From Acinetobacter tianfuensis (GTDB lineage: Bacteria > Pseudomonadota > Gammaproteobacteria > Pseudomonadales > Moraxellaceae), in contig NZ_RAXV01000014.1 of NCBI RefSeq assembly GCF_003611465.1, positions 1 to 64,000 of the forward strand: 64,000 nucleotides of DNA, given 5' to 3'. A program made the position numbers and the translations under genes. A model generated the notes under the pieces. It saw nothing but the letters and a program-made list of their open reading frames with translations. It had not been told where the DNA came from and searched no databases. Shown one piece after another: positions 46,539 through 56,800 of this stretch; positions within the stretch are counted from its first letter, which is position 1, and the number at the start of each line of letters is the position of its first letter.

Positions 46539-48644
46539 TTAGCTTGCCTTTGATGCCTCAGTGACGTTTAAAGGCTGTGCTAAGCGCGAAATACGCGGGA
46601 AACCTAAAAGCATGCGCAGATCACGGATAATCTGGGCAATTTGCTTACGGTTATGCACGACGATATTCACATAGGTTTTGCCTTCGTGGGTGCGGACTGA
46701 TTCTACACCTACTTTTTGTTTACGGCACTGGTAAATGACTTCTGAAAGCTGTTCATCAGAAATACTCATGTCAATGCATAAGTAGGCGCTGAAACTGATG
46801 TCTTCAATTTCTTCTTGGTTCCATTGAAGCGGCATAATATTTTCAGGGTGCAAATGCTGCTCATGCAGTAAATTGTGACAGCGTGAGTGGTGAACAATCA
46901 GACCGCGGCGTGATAAATGGCCTTGAATCTGATCGCCGAGCACAGGGTTGCAGCAGTGTGCATATTTTACATCAATGCCTTCTGTGCCTTGAATTAGACG
47001 GTCAGAGTTATTTTTAGCATGTACACTGTCTTGCGCAAATAAATGATTTGCGACCAGCTGAGGCAATAAATCTCCAACTGCAATTTGTTCAAAAAGGGTG
47101 TTTTGATCTGGAATATGGCGCCATTGCAGAATATCTTGCCAGTCGTCTTCAGTTAAGTCATTTACAGAGAGATTAAACAGGCGCAATGCGCGATTTAAGG
47201 CTTGCTGGCCGACAAGCCGCTGTTCATCAATATCCTGTTCGCGCAGAATATTTTGCAGAGCGCGGCGTGCTTTTTGCGTATTCACGAAGCTGAGCCAGTC
47301 GGGGTTTGGCGTTGCCAGTACGTCGGTAATCACTTCGACAACTTGACCGCTCATCAGCGGGGTCGAAAGCGGTTTAGTTTCACCATTTACTTTGGCGCCT
47401 ACAGCGTGGTTGCCTAAAAATAGGCTGGCTGAGTAGGCAAAGTCGACTGCAGTTGCGCCTTGAGGCAGCTCATGCAAATGTCCATGCGGTGTATAAACCC
47501 AAATTTTTTCTTGATGAAGATAATCCAGCAGCTCGCTGAACGTTGTTTTTGCGCACTCTCCGCCAACTAACACATTCAGATTCTGCATGGATGCCTGAAT
47601 AGCCGAACGGCAAGCTTGCGGCGCATTTTCGCCCAAGACTACGCCAAAGCGCGCAGCTTTACGCATCAGCTCGGTTTGAATGGTTACAGACAGTGTGGTT
47701 TTTTCGCCTTTTAGGCGCATCATTAAGGATTGATTGCCGCCAGGCAGCGGGCGGCGGATATGGTCTTCAAAATGCAGCACTTGGAAACTGCTGCGCAAAA
47801 TATCTGCAATGCGGTCGCAGTCGGCAATACTTTGCAGAATAATTTCAAATGCGTGGCTATGGGTGAGTTCCTGCAGGTCAATGTCATTTTTAACAAAGTG
47901 GCGCAGCAGCTCAATATTATTATTTTTCTTTTTAATCCGCCCGGGAATTTGATGTTCTTGAAGCAGCGCCGCTAAGTTATTTTCCCACTTAGCTTGATAT
48001 TCGCATCGTTTGGATTTGGTTTCAGCCAAGGCTTCCTGAACATTGTTATACATGTCTAAATCTAGATTTTGATAACAGAGGTGCTCAAGATTGTCAGCCA
48101 TTTCATTCATGCCGACCAAGCGCGCCATAGGCACAAAAATTTCAAAAGTTTCGTTAGCAATGCGGGCGCGTTTATCAGGGCGCAGCGCCTCTAATGTGGT
48201 CATATTATGATAGCGGTCAGCCAGTTTAATAATAATGACACGCGGGTCTTGTAAGGTGGCTTGCAGAATTTTTCGGAAAGAGGCCGCTTTATTGTATTCT
48301 TTATCGCTGGACTGGCTGAGCTTCGTGACGCCATCGACCAGCTCGGCCACAGTTTTGCTGAATTTTTCACTGATATCTTCTTTGCTAAAGTCTGTATCTT
48401 CAATGACATCATGTAAAAGGGCAGCCATTAACGTTTCTGCGTCTAAGCGCATATGCGCCAAAATACAGCTGACTGCGATAGGGTGCAGGATATAGGGTTC
48501 TCCGCTTTTACGGGTAATGCCGTCGTGGGCGGTATCGGCATAGTCACAAGCTTCGAGCACACGAACGACCTCACTTTCCGGAAGATAAGCGTCGATAATG
48601 ATTTTAAGCTGCTGCTTGGCTTGACTGACCTCTGGGCCTGGCAT
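46539..48644 (-). CDS. spoT: (p)ppGpp hydrolase SpoT with degenerate synthetase domain
   Basis: SpoT controls the alarmone (p)ppGpp. The 701-residue protein has an intact HD hydrolase domain (YILHPIAV, LLHDVIEDTD, KLADRYHNM). The following synthetase region (about 200-360) has lost the usual catalytic signature motifs. The TGS domain (VYTPHGHLHELPQGATAVDFAY), zinc-finger-like (YAHCCNPVLGDQI) and ACT domains complete the regulatory part. In Acinetobacter SpoT is known to be a hydrolase only, which fits what is seen. AGGTG precedes ATG. Confidence 0.95.
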   Translation of the reverse strand: MPGPEVSQAKQQLKIIIDAYLPESEVVRVLEACDYADTAHDGITRKSGEPYILHPIAVSCILAHMRLDAETLMAALLHDVIEDTDFSKEDISEKFSKTVAELVDGVTKLSQSSDKEYNKAASFRKILQATLQDPRVIIIKLADRYHNMTTLEALRPDKRARIANETFEIFVPMARLVGMNEMADNLEHLCYQNLDLDMYNNVQEALAETKSKRCEYQAKWENNLAALLQEHQIPGRIKKKNNNIELLRHFVKNDIDLQELTHSHAFEIILQSIADCDRIADILRSSFQVLHFEDHIRRPLPGGNQSLMMRLKGEKTTLSVTIQTELMRKAARFGVVLGENAPQACRSAIQASMQNLNVLVGGECAKTTFSELLDYLHQEKIWVYTPHGHLHELPQGATAVDFAYSASLFLGNHAVGAKVNGETKPLSTPLMSGQVVEVITDVLATPNPDWLSFVNTQKARRALQNILREQDIDEQRLVGQQALNRALRLFNLSVNDLTEDDWQDILQWRHIPDQNTLFEQIAVGDLLPQLVANHLFAQDSVHAKNNSDRLIQGTEGIDVKYAHCCNPVLGDQIQGHLSRRGLIVHHSRCHNLLHEQHLHPENIMPLQWNQEEIEDISFSAYLCIDMSISDEQLSEVIYQCRKQKVGVESVRTHEGKTYVNIVVHNRKQIAQIIRDLRMLLGFPRISRLAQPLNVTEASKAS

Positions 48645-48817
48645 AGAACACCTTTTACTGCTGAATTTTCAAATGAAACGGGTAATCTTCTAATGAAATG
48701 CATATTGCATGGCTTGTCAATTTATTCATGCAAAAAAGACAAAAAAATTAGAAGCAGATAAGAATTTCTTAACTTAAGTTATAACGTGAATTGCGCCAAG
48801 ATTAAAGTGCAAACAAT

Positions 48818-48847
48818 AAAAAAGCCTAGTGAAACACTAGGCTTTTT
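48818..48847. terminator. terminator after rpoZ
   Basis: The perfect stem AAAAAGCCTAGTG / CACTAGGCTTTTT has a 3-base loop. On the minus strand it follows rpoZ. Symmetry allows action in both directions. Confidence 0.8.
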
Positions 48848-48860
48848 ATATCAAATTTGA

Positions 48861-49142
48861 TTATTGGAAGGAGAAGCCATCCAAGTTCAAATTATTTGCA
48901 GAAAGAGCAAGGTCAAGGCTAGACGTTTGGTAGTCTTGATCACGCTGCTTCAGAATCTCTTTTGATACGTGGCCTTCCGCAATTTCGCGCAAAGCAACAA
49001 CTGTCGGCTTGTCATTGTCCCACTCAACAGTAGGTTCAATGCCTTGACGTGCCAATTGACGCGCGCGTTTGCTTGCCACTAGTACAAGCTCAAAGCGGTT
49101 GTCTACATGGTCTAAACAATCTTCAACGGTTACGCGTGCCAT
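48861..49142 (-). CDS. rpoZ: RNA polymerase omega subunit
   Basis: Omega assists folding of the beta' subunit and is needed for ppGpp binding at one RNA polymerase site. The 93 residues begin [20 protein letters not shown] and contain RARQL and [15 protein letters not shown], all conserved. It lies between gmk and spoT, the classic gmk-rpoZ-spoT order. A strong terminator after it suggests spoT has its own promoter. Confidence 0.97.
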   Translation of the reverse strand: MARVTVEDCLDHVDNRFELVLVASKRARQLARQGIEPTVEWDNDKPTVVALREIAEGHVSKEILKQRDQDYQTSSLDLALSANNLNLDGFSFQ

Positions 49143-49219
49143 AAGAATTCTCGTTTGAATATTAAATTTTAAACAGACTGCGAAGTATAAGGCGCTTTGC
49201 TTGTAGACTCAAGTTTTAA

Positions 49220-49843
49220 TCACAGCGGCTTAGGTGTAATTAATTTTTGAATCAGTTCTTGATGGCGGTTCGCCTGCTGAGAAAGCACTAAGCGATTGGC
49301 AATAATCACTGCTTCCAAGTCATGCAGCGCTTTATTGAAGTCATCATTAATAATGATATAGTCAAAATTGCTGTATTGCTGCATGTCTTCAACAGCACAG
49401 CTTAAGCGGTGTTCAATGACTTCTACAGTGTCTGTGCCGCGGTTGGATAGGCGCTGGCGCAAATCAAACTGGCTAGGCGGAAGAATAAAGATTTGTTTTG
49501 ATTCAGGAAAAAGCTTGCGAACCTGCTCTGCGCCTTGCCAGTCAATTTCTAACAATACGTCATGGCCTTTTGCTAACTGTTCTTTTACGGTTTGCTGAGC
49601 TGTGCCGTAATAGTTGCCAAAAACTTCAGCGTACTCAATAAAACCGCCTTGATTAATCAGCGCAAGAAAATCTTCTTTTTGAGTAAAATGGTAGTGTACG
49701 CCGTTTAATTCGCCGGGACGTTGACCGCGAGTCGTGTGCGAAACAGAAACATGTAAGTTATTTACACGCTCAAGCAGGGCTTTAACGAGGGATGTTTTGC
49801 CTGTTCCAGACGCAGCAGAAACGACAAACAAGAGACCCGACAT
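49220..49843 (-). CDS. gmk: guanylate kinase
   Basis: Gmk phosphorylates GMP to GDP. The 207-residue protein has the P-loop SAASGTGKTSL, the GMP-binding SHTTRGQRPGE and Y residues, and the lid region. ATG 49843 (MSGLLFVVSA) is preceded by AGGAAAA and is preferred to an upstream in-frame start at 49900. It is divergent from ispH. Confidence 0.96.
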   Translation of the reverse strand: MSGLLFVVSAASGTGKTSLVKALLERVNNLHVSVSHTTRGQRPGELNGVHYHFTQKEDFLALINQGGFIEYAEVFGNYYGTAQQTVKEQLAKGHDVLLEIDWQGAEQVRKLFPESKQIFILPPSQFDLRQRLSNRGTDTVEVIEHRLSCAVEDMQQYSNFDYIIINDDFNKALHDLEAVIIANRLVLSQQANRHQELIQKLITPKPL

Positions 49844-49976
49844 GATATTTTTCCTGATATGATAAAATATCTTCTCTATTTTAGAGTAGACGCGGTTCAA
49901 ACAAAATAGTTAAGTTTGGTTTTGTTTAAAATTTTCCGTTTTAATTGTATCCATCAATACGAACATCGAGGGTTCT

Positions 49977-50927
49977 ATGGAAATTGTATTGGCTAATCCA
50001 CGTGGTTTTTGTGCAGGCGTAGACCGTGCCATTGCGATTGTAAATCGTGCTCTAGAGGTGTTTAATCCGCCGATTTATGTTCGCCATGAAGTCGTGCATA
50101 ACAAGTTTGTGGTGGATGATTTGCGTCAGCGCGGTGCTGTTTTTGTGGAAGAGCTGGATGAAGTTCCAGACGGCAATATTGTGATTTTCAGTGCGCACGG
50201 CGTATCTAAGGCTGTACAGCAGGAAGCGGAACGCCGCGGTTTAAAAGTTTTTGATGCAACTTGCCCGCTTGTGACGAAAGTGCATATTGAAGTCACAAAA
50301 TATGCGCGTGAAGGTGTGGAAGCGATTTTGATTGGTCATGAAGGTCATCCGGAAGTCGAAGGGACTATGGGGCAGTATGATACCAAGCAGGGCGGCGCAA
50401 TCTACTTGGTAGAAGATGAGCAGGATGTTGCCCAATTGGAAATTAAAGATCCTGAGCGTGTTGCCTTTGTGACGCAAACAACATTATCTATTGATGACAC
50501 AGCGAAGGTCATAGATGCTTTGCGCGTGAAATTTCCGCAAATTCAGGGTCCGCGTAAGGATGATATTTGCTATGCCACGCAAAACCGTCAGGATGCGGTG
50601 CGTGATTTGGCTGCTCAGTGTGATGTTGTTTTGGTTGTGGGTTCGCCGAACTCATCAAATTCGAACCGTTTGCGTGAGCTGGCGGAGCGCATGGGCAAGC
50701 ATGCTTATTTGGTCGATAATGCCGATGAACTCAAGCAAGATTGGTTTGCGCCTGATGCAAAAATTGGGGTAACGGCTGGCGCATCTGCGCCTGAAATTTT
50801 AATTAAGCAAGTACTGCAGCGTTTGCAGGATTGGGGTGCGGTTGCACCGCAAGAACTCGCAGGCCGTGAAGAAAATATTACCTTTAGTTTGCCAAAAGAG
50901 TTGCGTATTCCTGTAACTCAAGCATAA
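49977..50927 (+). CDS. ispH: 4-hydroxy-3-methylbut-2-enyl diphosphate reductase
   Basis: IspH makes IPP and DMAPP in the last step of the MEP isoprenoid pathway using a 4Fe-4S cluster. The 316 residues begin with [14 protein letters not shown] and keep the three cluster cysteines (near 12, 96 and 200), the [10 protein letters not shown] motif and TAGASAPE near the C-terminus. GAGGGTTCT precedes ATG. Confidence 0.97.
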   Translation: MEIVLANPRGFCAGVDRAIAIVNRALEVFNPPIYVRHEVVHNKFVVDDLRQRGAVFVEELDEVPDGNIVIFSAHGVSKAVQQEAERRGLKVFDATCPLVTKVHIEVTKYAREGVEAILIGHEGHPEVEGTMGQYDTKQGGAIYLVEDEQDVAQLEIKDPERVAFVTQTTLSIDDTAKVIDALRVKFPQIQGPRKDDICYATQNRQDAVRDLAAQCDVVLVVGSPNSSNSNRLRELAERMGKHAYLVDNADELKQDWFAPDAKIGVTAGASAPEILIKQVLQRLQDWGAVAPQELAGREENITFSLPKELRIPVTQA

Positions 50928-50968
50928 AGTGCCTATTGTTTAACATTTTGATATATTTATAAAAATTG

Positions 50969-51004
50969 ACAGATCATTGCTTTTTGGCAATGATCTGTTT
51001 TTTT
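50969..51004 (+). terminator. terminator after ispH
   Basis: The perfect 12-bp stem ACAGATCATTGC / GCAATGATCTGT is followed by a long T run. It isolates ispH from the minor pilin operon. Confidence 0.85.
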
Positions 51005-51093
51005 ATACCTTTTATCTCTATTTGTATTCGTTTTGTCGGTGAAACGGATATTATTTTAAATAGGGCAGTGTTTTAAGAGTTGTAGGGGGGCGC

Positions 51094-51540
51094 ATGTATA
51101 AAAGCAAGGGGTTCACACTCATTGAACTTATGATCACGGTTGTCGTGCTGGCAGTTATTGCAACGATGGCGGTGCCTTCTTTTAATGCGATTAATGCGAA
51201 TCAAAATCTGAAAAAAAGTACCAATACTCTTGTGCAGGAGATTAAGGCAGCACGGACTAAAGCGATTTTAGAGAAAAGGGTAATCACTTTGAATCTGGCT
51301 TCGTCGTCTTCTAATACGGCAACAGAAATGTATTGGACTCCAGACGGAACAGTGGTTTTGAAAACGCCTGCAAACAATAAGCTGAAGTTTAATGGCAGCG
51401 GTGTGATGACCAGTGCATTTTCTGAGATTGTGCTCTGCAAGACATCGGGTGCAACCACTGCTAAGCCAACAACAGCCAAAAAAATCACTTTAACGAAATT
51501 TGGTCAAATTGAAAAAATAGAAGATGGGGGTTGTCCATGA
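51094..51540 (+). CDS. fimT: GspH/FimT-family minor pilin
   Basis: A 148-residue prepilin with leader MYKSKG, cleavage before [11 protein letters not shown] and Glu5. The head is a GspH/FimT-like beta fold with a C-terminal cysteine pair (VLCKT and GGCP). As the first gene before pilV-pilW-pilX it takes the place of fimT/fimU. Minor pilins of this set prime pilus assembly and form the tip. GGGGGG lies just upstream of ATG. FimU is an equally valid name. Confidence 0.85.
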   Translation: MYKSKGFTLIELMITVVVLAVIATMAVPSFNAINANQNLKKSTNTLVQEIKAARTKAILEKRVITLNLASSSSNTATEMYWTPDGTVVLKTPANNKLKFNGSGVMTSAFSEIVLCKTSGATTAKPTTAKKITLTKFGQIEKIEDGGCP

Positions 51541-52076
51541 GCACAAGATCATCTCAAAAGGGTGTGGGTATGATGGAAGTCTTGATTGCCTTGGTTGTTT
51601 TGGCCATTGGTGTATTGGGTTATGTCATGCTGCAAGTTCGTGCTATGGAGGCAACTGCCGAGGGAACACAGCGTATTCAGGCAATTAATATTGCTCGTGA
51701 TCTGGCGGAGCGGGTAAGGGTAAATCGAAGTGGCTGGACATTTGCAGCTTCGCCTAAATCCTATTTTACAGAATTTTCAACGACAGCGCTTCAGGCTGAT
51801 AGAACGAAAGATTGTGCAGCATTAACAGCAGAATGTTCCGCTTCTGAGTTGGCTGATTATGACGTCAATGAGCTTTATAACTATTCATTGCAATATGGCA
51901 TGAATTTGGGGATGGCCGAATGCCCAGGAAATACTGCAGCAAACAATAAACGTTATTGCATATTTGTCGCTTGGGGAGATACGGTAGCATCCAATAGCTC
52001 AACAGATACAAATTCTTGTGTGAACGGTAATGCTTATAGAACAAGCTCCACATGCGTAATGATGGAGGTTTATTGA
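51537..52076 (+). CDS. pilV: minor pilin PilV
   Basis: A 179-residue prepilin with leader ending SSQKG, cleavage before VGMMEVLIALVVLAIGVLG (Glu5 kept) and several cysteines in the head. The N-terminal VGMMEVLIAL pattern is characteristic of PilV. ATG 51537 overlaps the stop of the preceding gene (ATGA). It joins PilW, PilX and PilY1 at the pilus tip. Confidence 0.92.
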   Translation: MSTRSSQKGVGMMEVLIALVVLAIGVLGYVMLQVRAMEATAEGTQRIQAINIARDLAERVRVNRSGWTFAASPKSYFTEFSTTALQADRTKDCAALTAECSASELADYDVNELYNYSLQYGMNLGMAECPGNTAANNKRYCIFVAWGDTVASNSSTDTNSCVNGNAYRTSSTCVMMEVY

Positions 52077-52077
52077 T

Positions 52078-52992
52078 ATGAAAAAGCAAACCGGATTTAC
52101 TCTGATTGAGCTGATGATTTCGATTGGCTTGGGTTTAATTATTGTTGCTTCAGCACTGCTATTATTTCTGAGTGGGCAACGTAACGTTGCTGTGCAAAAA
52201 AGCGCTGCTGATCTGCAGGATGATCAGAACTTTGGTTTGAACTACATTGCAAAAAATATTAGACAAGCGAATTTAAATAGTCCTTCAGCAAGTTTGAGCA
52301 GTACGTCTAATTTGTCTGGTATCGTCTTTAGTTCAGCAAATATCAGTGACAAAGTCACATTGGATCCTAACTTCGCAACGAAATTTGTAACGGCAAATCT
52401 TGGTGCCAGCAATATGCAAATCAAAAATGGAATCAGCTATGCAGATGCTGTGAATGATCAATTGGTGATTCAATATAAGCCAATCGAAACAGGCGGTTAT
52501 GATTGTTCAGGCAGATTAATTGATCGTACCGATATTTATATTTTAGAGCGTTATTTTATACGCACAGATGCGAATGGCGGTGGTGCTGATGCAGAGCGTT
52601 CCGCTTTAGCTTGCGCATCTAGCCGATATGCAGCGGATTTAACTACGGCAACAGCTTTGGAGTCAACATCGACATCGGGCTTGTATGGCAGCGGTGAAAT
52701 TATTATGAAGCGCGTTGATTTATTTCGTGTGCGTTTTTTGGTGGATGGCAAGCGTTATATGACTGTCGCGCAATATAACGCGAGTACAGCTAAACCGCGT
52801 ATTTTAGCTGTACAGTTAGGAATTATTGCCCGTGCGCCAGATAAGAGCAGTGAGCGTTCGATTTCGACAGCTCAAGAGTTTACTTTATTCGGGCAAACCT
52901 TTACGCAAAAAACAGATTTTCCAAACCGCTATCTTAGAGTGCCAATTATGCAGACTGTTGCTTTAAGAAATGCGCTGGGAGACCGCTCATGA
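52078..52992 (+). CDS. pilW: minor pilin PilW
   Basis: PilW is the large minor pilin of the tip complex. The 304 residues start MKKQTG, then [26 protein letters not shown] with Glu5, then a long head with typical motifs such as NIRQANLNSP and VDLFRVRFLVDGKRY. It begins one base after the pilV stop and overlaps pilX by four bases. Confidence 0.93.
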   Translation: MKKQTGFTLIELMISIGLGLIIVASALLLFLSGQRNVAVQKSAADLQDDQNFGLNYIAKNIRQANLNSPSASLSSTSNLSGIVFSSANISDKVTLDPNFATKFVTANLGASNMQIKNGISYADAVNDQLVIQYKPIETGGYDCSGRLIDRTDIYILERYFIRTDANGGGADAERSALACASSRYAADLTTATALESTSTSGLYGSGEIIMKRVDLFRVRFLVDGKRYMTVAQYNASTAKPRILAVQLGIIARAPDKSSERSISTAQEFTLFGQTFTQKTDFPNRYLRVPIMQTVALRNALGDRS

Positions 52993-53855
52993 GAAAAAAC
53001 CAAGTTGGAGCAACTTTAATTATTGTATTGCTGTTATTGGTTGCGATTACGCTAATAGGCAGTTTGGCAATTCGTTCGAGTGTGCTTTCGTTAAAAGTAT
53101 CTACGATGAGTCAGGCGCAGCAGCTGCTGCTTCAGAACTCAGATGCTGCATTATTTAAGATTGAAGACCCTGACCAGTTATTAAAAAACATGGCGCTGAA
53201 CGGTATGTTTGGCTATATCAAAGGTGAGGATAATGTGGGTAAAGAGCTGGTTTTTTGTTTCAAATCTGGGAATACGGACTTTTTTAGCCTTTCTAAGTCA
53301 AGCTTGATTAGCTGGAATGGCTCTTCTGTTGCCAATGATGGTTTGGGCAGTACTGGTTTTTGTAAAATGGAAAGCGGTTTTTTTACATCTGGACGCAGTG
53401 CTGTGATAACGCAAATAGTGGTTAAAGCAATGGATGCAAAAGATGCAGTTGCTTTCCAGCATATGCAGAAAGGTACAGACCCTGAATCTTCAAAAAAAGA
53501 TCCAGCGCAAATGTATACCATTTATGCGACTTCAATTTTTCCAAATTTAAGTTCAAATGATGTCATGAGTGACAGTGAACTAAAAGCTGCAGTAAATACA
53601 TGTTTTAACTCACGGTTTAATAGTATTCCTTCTAGTAAGCAAAGTGAGCTGGATGTGGATATTGCAAGTGAAGATACAAAAATTAATGACCCAGCGACTT
53701 CGGCAGGCGATAAGGCGGCGAGTGAGGCAAAGAAAGCAGGTTTGCAGTTGGCTAAAGTGACGGTTTCAGCTTGTTTGGCGAACCTAGGTGTACCAACACA
53801 TACACAAGTTGCTAATTATGCTTTGACGCAAACATTAAGCAAGCCAGCCCCTTAA
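52989..53855 (+). CDS. pilX: minor pilin PilX
   Basis: A 288-residue minor pilin with leader MRKNQVG, then ATLIIVLLLLVAITLIGSLAIRSS. The residue at mature position 5 is not Glu, as in other PilX/GspK-like tip pilins, which fits a position at the very tip. The ATG overlaps pilW (ATGA). It is longer than many PilX proteins (about 190-200), mainly through the head domain. Confidence 0.88.
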   Translation: MRKNQVGATLIIVLLLLVAITLIGSLAIRSSVLSLKVSTMSQAQQLLLQNSDAALFKIEDPDQLLKNMALNGMFGYIKGEDNVGKELVFCFKSGNTDFFSLSKSSLISWNGSSVANDGLGSTGFCKMESGFFTSGRSAVITQIVVKAMDAKDAVAFQHMQKGTDPESSKKDPAQMYTIYATSIFPNLSSNDVMSDSELKAAVNTCFNSRFNSIPSSKQSELDVDIASEDTKINDPATSAGDKAASEAKKAGLQLAKVTVSACLANLGVPTHTQVANYALTQTLSKPAP

Positions 53856-53867
53856 GGAGATACAGAA

Positions 53868-56800
53868 ATGAATACTAAAAAATATAAACAGGGTTTGGTA
53901 ACTAGCTTAACAGCCCTCTCAACTGCAATGTTATGTCAAACTGCAACGACTTATGCCAGTGATATTGAGATTTATAAAGCGCCGACTACTGGTGGGGCTT
54001 CATTGATGATGGTGCTGGATGTGTCAGGTTCTATGTCTGGCTCTGGTCCTATTAAAAAAGATTTTGGAATGGATTGTGATGATACAGAATATCGAGAGGT
54101 ATCAACAACTTTTAATCGTACAATTTATAAGTTTAATGGAACGTATTGCTCAGTTAATGCTAATAATAAGGGTGAGCCTAATATAAGTAATGCTACGAAT
54201 AAGGCCAATATAATAAAATCATGCGAGCCAGAACAAAATAAATCGGGTAAAGTTACTCAATTTTGGTGTCCTGATCGTTTAACTTCATTAAAAAAGAGCT
54301 TATTTACATTATTGAATAGTTCTAATGAGTCGGAGCGTTTAAAAGATACAACGATAGTGGGCATCACGCAATTTCCGAAAACAGGTGTTTTATTTGCACC
54401 GGCTGTGATGAATGATACTAATCGAGCGGCTTTATTAGATATTGTTCAGAATATCCCTATATCTAATAAAGCATTTTTAAAGGATTCGGGTACGCCGCTG
54501 GCTGCTGGTTATAGTGTAGGTATTACAGGGCTTCTTAAATCCACATCTTCTAGTGAGACTGCGTGTGCTGGTTTTGGAACATATTTATTAACTGATGGCG
54601 CGCCAAATGAAACCTCAGATAGTGTAAGTTCTGCTGCAACAAGAACGAATATAATTTTATCAGGTACTTCTATTTCATGTAGTGGTAAAAATGATAGTTG
54701 GGATTGTATTCAAAAAGGAGCATCTAAACTTATTGAGAAAGCAGTCAATAAGAGGCTTGGTGCAGCACTTGCTTCTCAGCAAGGACTTGAAATCAAAACA
54801 GCAGTGGTTGGGTTTGGTAAAGATTTTAGTTTTACAGATAAAAATGACAGTTCTCAGACTGTTCCATATGTTGCTGAAAACTTATTAACCTACAATAACG
54901 CGTGGCTAGAAGGAAAGTTTAAGGGGAATGCTTTGGATGCCTCTCAGGCGGCAGTCGCTGGTAAAGGCGGTTGGTATAGCGCTGCGAATACAGCTGATAT
55001 TGTTGAAAGTGTAACGAACTTCGTAAATTCAATCAAAGTTCCAATTCCAGCAATTACCACTGGAACGTCTGCTATTCCGCAAGATGTACTGAATACCTCA
55101 GTCATTCAGCCTTATTCTTATTTCCCGCAGTTTGAGCCAAGACCTTCTGAAGACTTTCGCGCTTGGACAGGCAACTTAAAAAAATACAATGTGTCTGGCG
55201 GTCTATTAATAGATAAAAGTAATACTGCTTTATTTAGCAGTGCAGGAGTGTTGAATAAGACCAATGAAGACCTTTGGACACCAAATTATGCAACGGGCAC
55301 AACTTTAACTGCAGAACAGCAGGGCTTAAAAGCATTAGGCGGTTTGCTCAGCCGTTTAAATTTGAAAAAAACCGGTTCAACCTTAAACCGTAAAGTATTT
55401 ACCAGCAATGGAACAACTCCTATTACTGTGGATGAGACTTATATTAAAACTGCCCCTAAAACTCTTGGTTATTATTTAGGTCTTTTGGGCTATAAGATCA
55501 CAGAAGCACAGGTATCAGCTTTAAATAACTCTAACCCTGCTGGAGTAGATACACTACTAAACTTACCAGAGGTCTCTGCAACGGAATTGCGTCAAATTGG
55601 CGCGGTGATGCACTCTACGCCAGTGCTGTTAACACAATCAGGTAAAATTGTCAACTCGACTACGGGAAATGACACCACGAATCGTGATGACTATGTGTTA
55701 TTTGGTACGACGCAGGGTGTACTGCATGTAGTGAAAGCTGGTAAGTCAGATGAGATAACGACGGTTGGAAATACAGCTGGGCAGGAAGTCTTTGCATTTG
55801 TGCCGCAAGAAATGCTGGCAGCTCAAGGGAAAGCATTTTTAGATCCGCCGCAAACCGTTGTAGAGGGCGGCACCTCAAATGGTATGAATAATTTGTACTA
55901 TGGTGTTGATGGCGCTTGGACAGCACATACAGAATATGTTTATAACAGCACTGCAGATCAGTTCAAAGTCTATGACACCCCATCTAAATATGGCAAGCAA
56001 TGGGTGTATGGCGGTTTGCGTATGGGCGGGCGCAGTTATTATGCTTTAGATTTAACAAAAATGGCTGAGGCAACAGATAATCAGCCTAGAATTAAATTCC
56101 GTATTAACCCTGTAACAAGCAGTGTGGATGGTTTTGCAACCCCGTCGAGTACAGCTGAATCAGCACGTTATGCGAACTTGGCAAAAATGGGACAGAGTTG
56201 GTCGAAACCAACCATTGCTAATGTGCAGTGGAAAGGCAAGCGCCGTTTAGTGATGCTTGTTGGCGGCGGTTATGACCCAGGCTATGAAACCTTTAATTAT
56301 AATCAAGATTCAGTAGCACAAAATACTGCGACTGGTACTGGTGCGGGCATCGGAGCAGGCGTTTATATGTTTGATGCCAATACTGGTGAATTTTTATGGT
56401 CTAGCTATGATGCTGTGAAAACACCTGCAGTAGCAGGAAAAACACTCATTGGTGATGGTGATCACCTAAAATACAGTGTAGTCAGTCAAATTAAAGGGGT
56501 TGACCGCGATGGTGATGGCGATGTCGATCATTTGTATTTTGGTGATTTGGGCGGACAAGTATTCCGTATCGATTTGGACGGTGCGCATAATGCGAGCGGC
56601 ACGGCAGCGAATTATGCCAAACAAATTACTCGCATTTATAATGGGCATGTAGCCAATGGTGTGAGTCCGCGTTTTTATGAAATGCCAGCCTTTACCGTGT
56701 ACCAAGGAACAGGTGGATTATTTGCTGTGATCAGTATAGGTTCAGGAAACCGCAGTACGCCATTGCTGGGTAAAAAAGTGAATACTGGTTATATTGTAGC

